Assembly (NCBI GenBank): GCA_029204225.1
Contig: MU832263.1
Span: 1-64,000 of the forward strand
Length of the DNA stretch: 64,000 bases
Direction of reading: 5' to 3'
Origin: Diphasiastrum complanatum
Lineage: Eukaryota > Streptophyta > Lycopodiopsida > Lycopodiales > Lycopodiaceae
Positions 1 through 10,680 of this stretch are shown one piece after another. A program made the position numbers and the translations under genes. Every line of letters begins with the position of its first letter. Positions within the stretch are counted from its first letter, which is position 1. Under the pieces are notes generated by a model. It saw only the letters and a list, made by a program, of their open reading frames with translations, made no database searches and had not been told where the DNA came from.

Positions 1-311
1 TATGTTTTTAATAAAGAGGCCTCCTATTATCAAGTAAGAGGTGGAACTCAAACTATTATAGATTGGGGTTCACTTAGTTGCAAGAGGTGGACTCCAAAAT
101 AAGATACAATTGAGTTCTATAGCTCGTGGATATAGATAGAGGCCTCCACCACGAGTTTCGTAGCATGTATTATGTACTGAAATGCTATTGCTCTTTGAAT
201 TGAAGATTCTACTACTTGCATTTCCTTCCATACTCCATCTTCATGCGTATGATTTGGGTACTGATGTATGAATGTCTTTGTTGTTGTTAATTCTCTCTTA
301 AGGATTGGTTT

Positions 312-612
312 GGGATTAGTATCAGGTAGATGTGTCGGGCTTGGAGGCTGATCCATCATTCTACTTAGTTCAGATGCTTCCTAGTTATCGGATCCTTGAG
401 AAGTTCTTATTACAACTGTTGAGTGATAGTTGTAATAAACACTTTGTAGGATTCACATTTGTGTTAGCATCAAGTAGATGTGCAGGACTTGGAGATTGAT
501 CTACCATTCCACTGATTTTTGATGTTTTTCAATTTCTAGCTCCCCTGAGGAGTTCTCCTTACAACTGTTGAGTGACAGTTGTAGAAGCACTTTGTAGGGA
601 CCTGTGATTTCA
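312..612. repeat. Two-copy tandem repeat, ~155-bp period
   Basis: Two diverged copies lie head to tail. Each has 'AGTAGATGTG' or 'GGTAGATGTG', then a 'CTTGGAG..TGATC' block, then 'ACAACTGTTGAGTGA' and 'CACTTTGTAGG'. The first copy starts near 312 and the second near 467. No convincing protein is encoded in positions 1-990. The region is probably non-coding flank of the Copia remnant to its right. Confidence 0.55.
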
Positions 613-989
613 GTGTAAAAGTAGTTGTGTTGATTCTGTGATTTCAGTAGGAATAGCTTTAGTTTAATTCCATGTCTCTTGAGTAGAATAGTTTAGCAAT
701 AATCTGCAGACTGTAAGAATAATGAAAGAACTGAAGTAGTCTGTAGAATGTAGAAAATCCAAGATGAGCATCCATTGTCAATCAAGGATCGACCAGGTCG
801 TAGGTGTGCCACTGACAGGCGGGACACACTACCAATATACTGCACAGAGACAGTCGCTAGAAGCCATAGCAGAATCGTTGTTTAGTAGAATCCATGTCAG
901 AAGAATCACAACATACAATGAAAGAATCGCTGCTAACTGAAAAATAATAGGTGCTAATAGAGAAGTAGAGGTAGAAGATGCTAGTGCTA

Positions 990-1640
990 TCAACAAAGGA
1001 TATTGTCATCTACATAGATAAGAAGAATGACAATATCACTAACAACAAACTTTAGATACATGGAAGGATCATAATCAATAAAAGTAAATCCTAGTGAGAT
1101 GAGAAAAGAGTTGAGTCTTTCATACCAAGATCTTGGTGCTTGCTTGAGTCCATAAAGACTTTTGAAGAGCAAGCACACTTTTGATTCATCCTTGATGAAT
1201 CCTTGAGGTTGTTCGATATAGATTTCCTCTTCAAGATATCCATTGAGAAATGCATTGGAAACATCCAATTGGAACACCTTCCAGCAATTGATATGACGAT
1301 CCTTGTTCCCACAATCTTTGCCATAGTTGCAAAGGTCTCTTCATAATCAAGTCCATGGATTTGAGCAAATCCTTTTGCACATAAAATCTTGCCTTGTACT
1401 TGTTGATGGTGTCATCATGATTGTACTTGATTAGAAATACCCATTTGTTTCCAATAATATGCTTGTTGGATAGAGGATCCACAAGCTCCCAAGTGTTGTT
1501 GGTGATCAATGCATCATTCTCTTGTTTCATGGCCTCATACCACTCCTTGGTATTGAATGCATCTTCAACATCCTTTGGCCCTTCATGTGAGATGAAAAAT
1601 GCATAATTAGTGAAATCAAGATCCACTTGCTTGCCTTTGT
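990..1640 (-). pseudogene. Ty1/Copia polyprotein remnant, reverse transcriptase N-terminal half
   Basis: The minus strand encodes the start of a Copia reverse transcriptase (RVT_2). Seen are 'NTWELVDPLSNKHIIGNKWVF', 'FQLDVSNAFLNGYLEEEIY', 'QPQGF', 'LYGLKQAPRSWYERL' and 'LIYVDDNILC', which is the catalytic YVDD box. The reading changes frame near 1,240-1,330, so the product is broken. The region from TWELVDP to YVDD is very close to the same part of the Copia element at 13,971-19,733, so both belong to one family. Gag, integrase and RNase H parts are absent here. To the right it abuts a Gypsy LTR fragment at about 1,717. Confidence 0.85.
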
Positions 1641-1716
1641 CAACATAAGAGAGCCTCTTAGGCTCGAATCTCTCTCTCGAGGATCTTCTAGATGAGAAAA
1701 TACGAGGAGACTTGTT

Positions 1717-1830
1717 ATGTCCATGTCTTGTATAAGGAATCGGAATAATTCTTGACGTGGATAGCTGGTCACTCCAGTTGTGTGTGGTTATTTGTTATGC
1801 TACGTCATTCCGGGCATGGTCGTTACAAGT
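1717..1830 (+). mobile_element. Gypsy LTR 5'-end fragment
   Basis: This segment begins 'TGTTATGTCCATGTCTTGTA' and runs through 'GGTCACTCCAGTTG' and 'TGCTACGTCATTC'. It matches, with scattered differences, the stretch at 7,458-7,575 that follows a Gypsy chromodomain end. That identifies it as the 5' end of an LTR. It lies between a Copia remnant and a Gypsy integrase piece. Confidence 0.6.
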
Positions 1831-2256
1831 AACAGGCTTTATGGACTGCCAAGTGATATAGTTAGTGATAGAGATCTTGAATTTACAGGTCACTTTTGGT
1901 CAGCTGTATTCCATAAGCTTGAAACCTCGCTTAGTTTTAGTCCTACTGATCATCCTGAATTAGATGGCCAGATTGAGAGAACTAATCAGACTATGGAGGA
2001 TATGTTGAGAACACATGTGTCTCACAAGCAATCTCAGTGGGAAGATTTTGTTTCTTTGATTGAGTTTTCTTATAACAGTAGGAAATATTCCGCTACTGGT
2101 TATAGTCCGTTTATGCGGATGTACGGTTTTCAATCTAGATCTCTGGTAAATGTGGAGACAAAGTCTGTTAAATTCCAGAAAGTTGCGGATTTCTTGCTGA
2201 TATGCATGAAATGTTGCAAGCTCACCATTCATTTTCACCAAAAAATCGGATTTTAG
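1831..2256 (+). pseudogene. Ty3/Gypsy integrase fragment
   Basis: The translation shows the second half of a Gypsy integrase core. 'LYGLPSDIVSDRDLEFTGHF' carries the second catalytic Asp. 'DHPELDGQIERTNQTMEDML' carries the catalytic Glu. '[22 protein letters not shown]' follows. The zinc-binding N-terminus, RT and RNase H are missing, so this is a fragment. The corresponding part of the Gypsy at 46.8-51.6 kb reads '[20 protein letters not shown]', a related but distinct family. Confidence 0.85.
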
Positions 2257-2690
2257 GGGTAGAATAGTGTGAGTAGTGTTCGTTTTTGCCGTTTTTTTCG
2301 TGATTTTTCTGTTTGTTTCAACTATAGGGAGAGATTGTGGGGTGGGAGGATCAGATCCAAGCACCCAATCCTTTCATCAATCCATAAAATCCATAAGAAT
2401 CAGAAAAAAAAATAAAAATAAAAATAAAAAAATAAAAAAAACTCAAAATCTATTTTTGGAGGGAAAAAGAGAGCCAAAATCCCATCAGATTTTGATTTCT
2501 CAAAACCCAGCAAGAACTAACCTCCGCATGACTGACAGCAGCTCCAGGGTATTGTTTCAGACCTGCATAGAAGCCTGTGAAGGTTACTTCCCAATAGATT
2601 TTGAAAAAACAGAAAAAAAAAATCCATAAAAAGTCAAAAATCCCTTGTAAAAATTTAAAAAAAATTCAAAACTCAAAACTAACCTTTGCA
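2257..2690. other. A-rich non-coding stretch
   Basis: No gene is recognised. The stretch contains A-rich runs at 2,400-2,450. It leads into the 152-bp tandem array. It is probably the 3' or LTR part of the neighbouring Gypsy debris. Confidence 0.4.
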
Positions 2691-3760
2691 GAGATCTTTG
2701 AAGTTCCATCTCACTGAGACAAAGACACAAAGAAGTCTGCAACAGTTAGATCCCAAAATAAGTGCCCCTGTGAAGGTTCCCAAGAGCAAAAAATGGCCTA
2801 GAACCTTCTCAAACAACAAATTTTTGAGTTTCCTTGGGAAGTAACCTTTGCATAGCTCTCTAAAGTTCCATCTCACTGAGACAAGGACACAGAGAAGTCT
2901 GCGAGAGTTAGATCCCAACAAAAGTGCCCTTGTGAAGGTTCCCAAGAGCAAAAAGTGGCCTCGAACCTTCTTAGACAGCAAAGAAGTAACTCTCGCAGCC
3001 TGGTAAGCAAGTGGATCTGACTTAGATACAAGCACATACCAGCGTGCGAAGATTAGTTCCCAGAAAATCTTAAAATCTTGCCAAAAAAACCACAAAAAAT
3101 GTAGTTTTTTAAAGATTTTTTGAGTTTCCTAGGGAAGTAACTCTCGCAGTTTGGTGAGCAAGTGAATCTAATTGAGATACAAGTGCATATTAGTTTGTGA
3201 GGGTTTGTTCCCAGAAAATCTTAAACTTTTGCAAAAAAAACCACAAAAAAATGCACTTTTTTCAAGATTTTTTGAGTTTCCTTGAGAAGTAACTCTTGCA
3301 TCTTGGTGAGCAGGTTAAATTGACTAAGATACAAGTGCATACCAGTCTGCGAGGGTTTGTTCCCAGAAATTCTTAAAATTTTGCAAAAGAAACCACAAAA
3401 AATGCACTTTTTTCAAGATTTTTTGAGTTTCCTTGGGAAGTAACTCTCACAGCTTGGTGAGCAGCTGAATCTGACTGAGATACACAAGTGCATAACAGTC
3501 TTCAAGGGTTTGTTCCCAGCAAATCTTAAAATTTTGCAAAAAACCCACAAAAAAATACACTTTTTTTAAGATTTTTTGAGTTTCCTTGGGAATTAACTCT
3601 TGCAACTTGGTGAGCAGTTGAATCTGACTGAGATACAAGTGCATACCAGTTTTCGAGGGTTTGTTCCCAGAAAATCTCAAAAGTTTGCAAAAAGACCCCA
3701 AAAAAATGCACTTTTTCCATGATTTTTTGAGATCTGCTAGGAAGTAACCTTTTCAAAGAG
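2690..3760. repeat. ~152-bp tandem repeat array, six to seven units
   Basis: The phrase 'TTTTTTGAGTTTCCTTGGGA' followed by AGTAACTCT(C/T)GCA recurs near 2,822, 3,115, 3,269, 3,420, 3,573 and, degenerate, 3,723. The spacing is 150-154 bp, with a weaker unit near 2,975. Each unit also has 'GAGATACAAGTGCATA', 'GAGGGTTTGTTCCCAG' and an A-rich 'AAAACCACAAAAAATG' block. The units are clearly diverged. Short minus-strand open frames across the array only reflect the repeat and are not genes. Confidence 0.8.
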
Positions 3761-4768
3761 TTTTTTAGATATATCTAACCAAGATCTAGCTACTATGAAA
3801 TTTTTGTGAAGATCCAATGGTTAGATTTAGAAATATCTAAGAAAAAGTGCCAAAAAAACTGAGTTTTTTCAAGATCCTGATAAATCTGCCCATCAAGAAC
3901 TCTTGCAGAACTCACATTGTCTAGAAAGGGTCCATATACAGCTACTGTAGGAAGGTTGAAGGTTAGATTCACTCAGATCTAAAGAAATCTCAAAAAAAAA
4001 AAAAAACAAAGAACCAAGAAAAGGGGCTAAAACCACACTATTAGCCAACTAAAACTGATCAGATCTTGTCAAATCTAGGTTGCAGTCACAATATCCATCA
4101 AGATCCAACATCCCTGGACTGAACCAAGTGAATGAATCTCAGATCAAGTTGATCAGTACCAAGAAAAATCAGTTTCCACCACCATCCATAACAACCATTC
4201 ATCACTCCTATGTCCACAATCTTCTGTCCATCTCCATATTCTCTTGACAGTGTAACTTTCATTGCAGTTATCTGTTAAATCCATTTCTATTTCTGTTCAC
4301 ATCCATACGGATCCCTCTTTTCTTGATTCTTTTCTCCTCTTCTTTTCTTCTTCCACTTCAAAAAAAAAAAAAAGTTGGGACACTAGAGTCATTGAGCAGA
4401 CCTTGAAGCAATTCACCAACTAGCTACTTTGCGACATTTTAGTGCTGAACTATGGAGACCGCCCTTGTAGGATTATCGAAATTAAAAAAGTTCCATGCTG
4501 AAACATCTGAGACTACACCTATCGGATCTATCATCTAGTGACGGATTGTGATCCCCCGATTCCCCAACAGATCATCATGGCAAAATACTATGTCAGACTG
4601 CCCAAAAGGATCAGATTTGGAATGGAAGAGTTAGCATCCTAGGCGTCGCTTGAACAACTTTGTAAGGATGTTGCCTTGATGTAAATCTCACTCGGGAAGA
4701 AGGATTTTCCCTATCCATATGGGGAATCAGAGGAACAAAGGTCGACAACGAGTAATGATCCAACAAGA
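3761..4768. other. Non-coding leader upstream of the gag-like frame
   Basis: No protein is recognised. The stretch has A-runs near 3,993 and 4,362. It may be the untranslated leader of the retroelement whose gag-like frame starts at 4,769, but no LTR boundary or primer-binding site could be fixed. Confidence 0.3.
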
Positions 4769-6274
4769 ATGAAACCCCATGCAAGGCAACAAAGTGCAGC
4801 AAGGTCAAGCAGATCAAGTGCAGCGGAACACCAAGAACCTTGCAGTTCAAGCTGTCAGCAAGCTTATGCTCACTCTATTAAGTTTCTAGAAAAGGACGAA
4901 TGTACCTTCTGCTTTGGAGATCATCCAAGTACCAGGTGTCCAATCAAGAATCCGCGCTTGTTGAAAGGACAAAATACAGAGCAACAAGCTTGTCGACAGC
5001 AAGATCCAATGGTTCAATGGTCAGAAGCAGAATCAAGCCAACAAGGAGCTCACCCGAAGGATGGATGTCAAATTGATCCATCTAAATCATGAGTTTCTTC
5101 AACAAACAGTGGCAAGGTAGAAGTTTTGGTTATATCCTCTTGCATGTCACCGAATTCGATGGAGGACCATAACAGCCTATCAGTCTACTTTGTGGAAGAT
5201 CCTAAGGGGAATCTATTACCAGTGTATGTCTCTCAACTTAGAGGCGATGGTGTATTGCACTCGGTAAGATGCTATGGATGCGGAGGGAAACACCGTCGTG
5301 CCGAATGTCCACATCAAGGGGATCCATCAACATTTGATCCCTCGTGTTCACAATGCGGAGTTAATCATCCATGCCGAGATTGCCCGATGAGAAATCCACA
5401 AATAGCCAGGAGGCATTTGGCCTATGTAGACCGACATGAACCTGTGGTGACCCTTTCACCTCGAACGCACTATAAAAGAAAAATCTTAGTGCCACCGGGC
5501 TATGAAGCGAGTGATGAAGAAGACAATCTGGCAAAAGTCCCAAAGTACGCAAAGATACCCTCGGGCAAACAAGTAAAACCATCACAGAAGATAGAGATGG
5601 TAGAATTTATCACGCCAATGGTAACTGAGGAAGTCAAGAAATTGGCATCCGATGAAGTCCAACGGATTTTACCAAGTCTCTTGGAGCAATCACTACAAAG
5701 AATTCTTAGTGATGAATTACAAAGGGGACTAGCGTCAACAGAGCAACTTGAAGGCAATTCAACACAAGATCCAAGGAAAAGTGCAGTCACGCAGCCTTCA
5801 ACGGGGAAATGCAATGACCAAGGTAAGACTAAAGTTGATGATTGCCCCTCAACGAGCAAGATTCAACCAAAGTCTAATTGTTCCACAATTCAACAGACCC
5901 CCAAATCAACGCCGATTCGGGGTATATTCATTCTTCAAAGGCCAAATCCAGGGAATCCAAGCCCAAATAGGCCTCCAGTACAGCAAGCACCAATGCCTAC
6001 AATGACAAAGCCTTGTCCTAAATCTTTGATATTGACTGCTGAGGAAAGTCGTCAGGTTATGGCATACCACGAATACCTGGACAGACAAGAGAGTCAAGCA
6101 AGCATGTCATATCCACATTATGATTTGAGGGAGTCCATGACATTGGGACCAGTTGCGCCAATCCATGATGATCTAGTTTTATCTTGGGATACTCTGATGG
6201 AATTCCTCAACTACCCAATTGTTGATGAACAAGGTTATCCGGAATGGCCACTAGACCCTTATGGGTATTATTGA
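4769..6274 (+). pseudogene. Gag-like protein with three CX2CX3HX4C knuckles, one in-frame TGA
   Basis: One reading frame runs from the ATG at 4,769 to the TGA ending near 6,277, broken by a single TGA at 5,090-5,092. The frame is the same on both sides, so it is one ~500-codon frame with a nonsense codon. It has three zinc-knuckle-like modules of identical spacing: 'CTFCFGDHPSTRCP' (about 4,910), 'CYGCGGKHRRAECP' (about 5,270) and 'CSQCGVNHPCRDCP' (about 5,350). The second half has a basic 'HYKRKILVPPGYE' stretch, a short helical 'LASDEVQRILPSLLEQSLQR' segment and a Gln/Pro-rich linker. Knuckles with basic flanks suggest a nucleic-acid-binding gag, but the spacing is one residue shorter than the usual CX2CX4HX4C. 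I do not recognise the family. No protease or RT follows. Confidence 0.5.
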
Positions 6275-6888
6275 GAATCTGGTAAGTCCAAGTTCTTGCT
6301 GATCGCCATCATCTAATAAAGCCTCAGGTTTTACGTAAGCAAATTCTATCCACGCTTTTCCTTAAGCACCATGTCTCAACAATAAAAGAACCGACAATAG
6401 CGCCATTCACGACAATTGCAACCTAGTACCGAGGGACCGGCACTACTTTGGGTCGTGGACCCTGTTGTGGGTATTTCATGTATACAAATAAATAAGTGGG
6501 TTTCACCACTTAAAATACTATTGGCCAAGCCTTGCCTAGTGGGCCCCGCCACAGTACAGTAGAATAATAAGTGCAAGGCCAAGCCTTGCCTAGTGGGCCC
6601 CGCCACAATATAGTAGAATAATAAGTGCAAGGCACTGGCATCCTGTGTGTATAAGCCCAGCCACCAATGAGCACAAGCAGCAAGTTGTAATTCCTAGGAA
6701 TAAGAGACTAGGGGCTTAAAACTCTAAAATGACATTAGAGGCCCTAAGTAAAGTTGCAAATAAAAAAGCTAAAAGGGCCCAACTTAAAACTCACATGAAT
6801 CATGTGAGTGCCTTGTGCTTTCTTAGCACCAATAGATTTAAGTTGTGTTTATTTTAAAGGCTTGGATTAGAATCCTTTCCCCAATGAA
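6275..6888 (+). other. Probable LTR or 3' region, with a ~73-bp direct duplication
   Basis: No gene is recognised. Two adjacent copies of a block containing 'GCCAAGCCTTGCCTAGTGGG' and 'AGAATAATAAGTGCAAGGC' lie at about 6,523-6,595 and 6,580-6,635. Downstream, 'AAATCTATAAGAGAGAGCC' at about 6,918 resembles a TATA-type LTR promoter. No matching second LTR was found in the window. Confidence 0.35.
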
Positions 6889-6999
6889 GTGGCCAATGAA
6901 AGTAAAGGAGACTCACCTCTAAAATCTATAAGAGAGAGCCATTTCCTTTGTATTGTATCATCTTCCATTCTCATTCTAAGAAAACTCTTGGTTTTTCCA

Positions 7000-7005
7000 T
7001 CTCCA

Positions 7006-7039
<34 letters not shown>

Positions 7040-7190
7040 TCTCCCTCTCTCTTCTCCCTCTCTCCCTACGTTGGGATAGAATAGCTTTGGGTAGGCACTC
7101 GAGCCCCCGAAGCCTTTCTCAACCTAGGCATTCTCTCTATCCCTCTCTCCACTCTCTTTCTCCTCTCTCTCCTCTCCCTCTCTCTTCTTG
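7000..7190 (+). repeat. Interrupted (CT)n microsatellites
   Basis: CT-rich runs occur at about 7,005-7,070 and 7,135-7,190, broken by CTCCCTCTCT segments. The open frame across them (Leu/Ser-rich) is low-complexity translation. Confidence 0.85.
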
Positions 7191-7254
7191 CTATGCAGTG
7201 AAGGCGAGGTTGCCGCTCCCAGCTACGAACCTCTATGCTACATCAACGACACAA

Positions 7255-7560
7255 CACTTATCGCTTAGTGTTCCTTTGAAACTTGGAAAGGTACTCAGAA
7301 CCAGAGATAAACAATTGAAAAATCGCTCTATCTATGAGTTCTTGATTAAATGGAAGGGACAGACTGAGGATAGTGATTCATGGGAGCAGGTCGAAAGCAT
7401 AAAGAAGAACTTCCCTGGTTTCACTTCTAGAGATAGAAGTAGTTCAAGGGGAGAAGAATGTTATGTCCATGTCTTGTATAAGGGAATCAGAATAATTCCT
7501 AATGTGGATAGCCGATCACTCCAGTTGTATGTGGTTATTACTTATGCTACGTCATTCTAG
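7255..7560 (+). pseudogene. Gypsy chromodomain-like polyprotein end and 3' LTR start
   Basis: The frame reads 'SVPLKLGKVLRTRDKQLKNR' and then 'YEFLIKWKGQTEDSDSWEQV'. This is the C-terminal chromodomain-like tail of a Ty3/Gypsy polyprotein (the L.KWKG...SWE signature). A purine tract 'AAGGGGAGAAGAA' follows directly, and then TGTTATGTCC at about 7,458, the expected polypurine-tract/3'-LTR junction. The LTR start matches the fragment at 1,717. Confidence 0.7.
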
Positions 7561-7859
7561 GCATAGTCGTTATAATCGAAGGGGGCCCAAACCTATAATT
7601 GGACATAGGAGCACTTGCATGGTGTTTGACTGTTATAATGCAAGAATAGGAGATCAATAGCTTAATATAGATTCCATGGGAATTCTAAGAGGAATATTTT
7701 CTCCTCTTGGAGAGAATACATACCATGGAAACTTGCCCATCTCCCTATTGAAATTTTTTCAACTTTCGGATTTGATTTCTGAAATAAAATAAAATCACTC
7801 AGTGTTTTATGTAATTGGGATTACATGAAGGTGATGAACTTTTTTTGGATAAGATCAAC

Positions 7860-8115
7860 CCATTTGGAAGATTTATAGCTTAGTGTACCTTTGGGATTTG
7901 AGTTAGTATTTCTGAGTACAGGCAAGCAATTGAAGAATTGTTGCATCTCGAAGTACTTATTCAGATGGAAAAGATCAGACTAAGAATAATGATTCATGGG
8001 TAAGACTTGAAAGCTTAAGGAATAATTATTTTTTCTTTTTCATGTTCTGAGGACAGAACCTATTTAAGGGAGGAAGAATGTTATGGCCATATTCTGTTAA
8101 GAACATTGAATAGTC
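7860..8115 (+). pseudogene. Second, diverged copy of the Gypsy chromodomain/LTR junction
   Basis: This stretch aligns at DNA level with 7,255-7,500: 'TAGTGTACCTTTGGGATTTG', 'CAAGCAATTGAAGAATTG', 'GATTCATGGGTAAGACTTGA', then 'AAGGGAGGAAGAATGTTATG'. It has stops and indels and is much more decayed than the first copy. The same junction therefore appears twice within 600 bp, by duplication or independent insertion. Confidence 0.6.
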
Positions 8116-8529
8116 CTAATATGGTAGACCGGCTTTCCAGTGTTCAAGATTATTGGTCACGTCTAGATTTCATTTCACATCGAGGCCTGTTTGTGAGTAA
8201 TGATCTTGAGAAGACCCAGACACTCTAAGTGCATGTACGTGTGACAGATATAGGCAAGAGGAATGCATGAAGATCTATGACCTATTTATAGTTGACCTGC
8301 ATGGGGATTGCATGGGTTCATGCACATGACTCTACTCTCTATATATTGAGGTAGATATTATCTCGTCGACGACTTGGTCTAGGTTACCAATTGAGCTCTT
8401 TTCCTCTTGCTATCACACGGCATGGCTTGGGGGCTAAATCCAGGTTTGATCTAGGTTTGGTTGGGTGGTTTTTCTCCATAGTCTCTCTTGTTGTGTTTTC
8501 ATATCCTCATCTTAGGGGTTTTCCCTAGT

Positions 8530-9435
8530 GGTCTTTACAAGCCTCCTCCTCAAATCTCGACCTCAACACATTGATTGTCTTCAATAGTGATGATTGGTGA
8601 TGCATCTTGAGATTGCTTGATCTCGGCCCCTTCAAGTGATGGATGTTGATCTTCATGAAATATGACATCTCTACTTTCAATCACCTTTGAAGTAGAGAGT
8701 ACAAAGACTCTATAGACCTTCTTGGTGGATGAGTATCCGACCATGATTCCTTTTCTTAAGCATGGATCATCTTTCTTCCTTGTTTCCAAGGGAATATGTG
8801 CAAAGAAAATAGTACCAAAAACTCTAAGGTGATCAACCTTAGGATTCTTTTTGAATAAGACCTCATATGGTGTCCTTCCTTCAAGAGCAGGATGTGGGAG
8901 CCTATTGCAAAGATAATTTGCACAATTCGTAGCTTCTCCTAAAAAATCTTAAGGCAAAGATGCTTCAATCCTTATGGCTTTGGCAAACTCATATAAGGAT
9001 CTATTCTTTCTCTTAGCCACTCCATTTTGAGATGGTAAATAAGCACAAGAGAACTCCCCTTTGATGCCTTCTTGCTCACAATAGTCATGGAATTCGTTGG
9101 AGATGTACTCTCCTCCTCCATCACACCTCGAAGCCTTGATCTTCAATGACAATCGCTTCTCAACATATGCTTTGAATGTAAGGAAGTAATCATACACCAT
9201 GTATTTTGAAGAAAGAAGATATAACCATGCGTATCTTGTGAAATCATCAATAAATGTCACAAAGCAAGTGGCTCCTCCTTTGCGTTTGGATAATGAGAAG
9301 TGTACATCCGAGTGTATCAACTCCAAAGAATGTGTGCTTTTGATGGAGGACCTTTGATATGCTTTCTTGTGTGATTTTGCAATTTCACAAGTCTCATGGC
9401 TTGATCTCCTTGGAAAGATTCTTTGGCAAGCCAAT
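8530..9435 (-). pseudogene. Ty1/Copia integrase, C-terminal block of a split copy
   Basis: The minus strand encodes 'CEIAKSHKKAYQRSSIKSTH', 'LELIHSDVHFS' (first catalytic Asp), 'FIDDFTRYAWLYLLSSKYMV', 'CDGGGEYISNEF' (second Asp), 'SQNGVAKRKNRSL' and then 'KGIMVGYSSTKKVYRVFVLS'. In the intact sister copy the Glu box reads NGVAERKNR; here the Glu is Lys, so this integrase would be dead even without its frameshifts near 8,940. The upstream half lies at 10,681-11,580, beyond an insertion. Confidence 0.85.
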
Positions 9436-10680
9436 TGTTACATACCTATGTAACTAGCAGTACTTCAAACCCCTATTGGTCCATTTAGTGTTGGGATCTA
9501 AATGGCAAGTTACCCTTGGATAAGAGTTACCCTTAGGATTAAGGGTATGTGACATTGGATAAGGGCAGGCAAGTGACTATACCTTGACCAGAGGTATAGA
9601 GTCACGTGATAAGGGATACCCTTAGGATTAAGGGTAGGTGATTTAGCTTAAGGTACTGGTGTCCTCGCTTAAGGGTAGGTAGATGTTTATGCCTCGGATG
9701 GAGGTATGGACCCTAGGGAGGTGTTAGAAAGTCATTGGATGACTATTTTTCTAAACCTTGAGCCTCAACCTTGAACCATATCACTTTAATGGTCTAGGAC
9801 CAAAGTATACATGCACAACTTGGGCATTGGGACCTAGTAGGAGGGCACACTTTCAATGGATCCAATGAGTTCCCAACTCCCACAAGAAAGGCATTCAAAG
9901 AGTCATAGGTTATGGAAGGAGTCTCTTGACCTTCCATAAGCCTATGGAGGTTTTTGGAGGTTCTTTAACTCCCCTAGGCTTCTCTCTCTCACATTGGATG
10001 GGCATGGAACTCCATAGTGCACTAGAGGGGTCCACGGGCCATCTATATGAGGGTAGTAGGGCGCCCATTGGGGGGGGGGGGGGAGATCTCTCTTGCTTGC
10101 TTTGCTTATGCTCTAGTGTTGCTACTAGTGTGTAGAGTACTTTCTTGTGTGTAGTATGCTTAGGGTTTGGATCTTGCTTATGGTATGGGACATAAGTAGG
10201 GTTTGGATCTTGAGTATGCTATAGTCTGTTGTGGTATGCTTGTGATTTGTTTATGGTTAGCAAGGGGGTGCTAGATAGGTCTTGCTCCCTAAACCTAACC
10301 TAACTCTAATTTTTATTTTTGAACTTCTAATTATAGAATTTAACTCCCCAACTCATAAGTCTTGCAATTTCTAACTCTTCTTTCTTCCCTAACTCGTAAG
10401 CTTCCCAACTCTAATTTTATTCTCCTTTCTTCTTGCTCTTCCTCTTGCCTCGCCCCTATGGTTGGGTGGTGAATACTTGAGGCCAACTTGTTATCTATCT
10501 TTGTGTTTAAGAGTAGGGACACAGGTGGAGGAGAGATCCTTGGAGGCTTGCAGATCCTTACTTGCAGTGGAGGCATCCTAGCTTCGAGTTGGGGAGCACT
10601 TTGGAGCTTGTAGGTTGCTTGGAGGACATTTGAAGGCTCTACCTTGGATTTGGAGGATTTCCTCACTTCTACTTGTAAAA
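9436..10680. mobile_element. ~1.25-kb insertion inside the Copia copy, solo-LTR-like
   Basis: The Copia coding sequence stops at 9,435 and resumes at 10,681. Both junctions carry CCAAT (9,431-9,435 and 10,681-10,685), a likely 5-bp target duplication. The insert opens with 'TGTTACATACCTATGTAAC', a TGTTAC start like other LTRs here with an internal inverted repeat, and ends in TTGTAAAA rather than the usual CA. It encodes no transposition protein. It holds repeated 'AAGGGTAGGTG/TACCCTTAGGATTAAGGG' motifs (about 9,510-9,690) and a 14-G run at 10,070-10,083. The evidence favours a solo LTR over a MITE. Confidence 0.55.

Noticed and set aside
2679-3756. Several minus-strand frames of 76-138 codons that look like a repeat protein
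   Set aside because: They are all produced by the 152-bp tandem array; frames shift between units and no start or splice context is conserved.
6889-7560. A single 223-residue protein with Ser/Leu-rich N-terminus
   Set aside because: The first half is (CT)n translation; only the last ~100 residues are Gypsy chromodomain-like sequence, and the frame then runs into the LTR.
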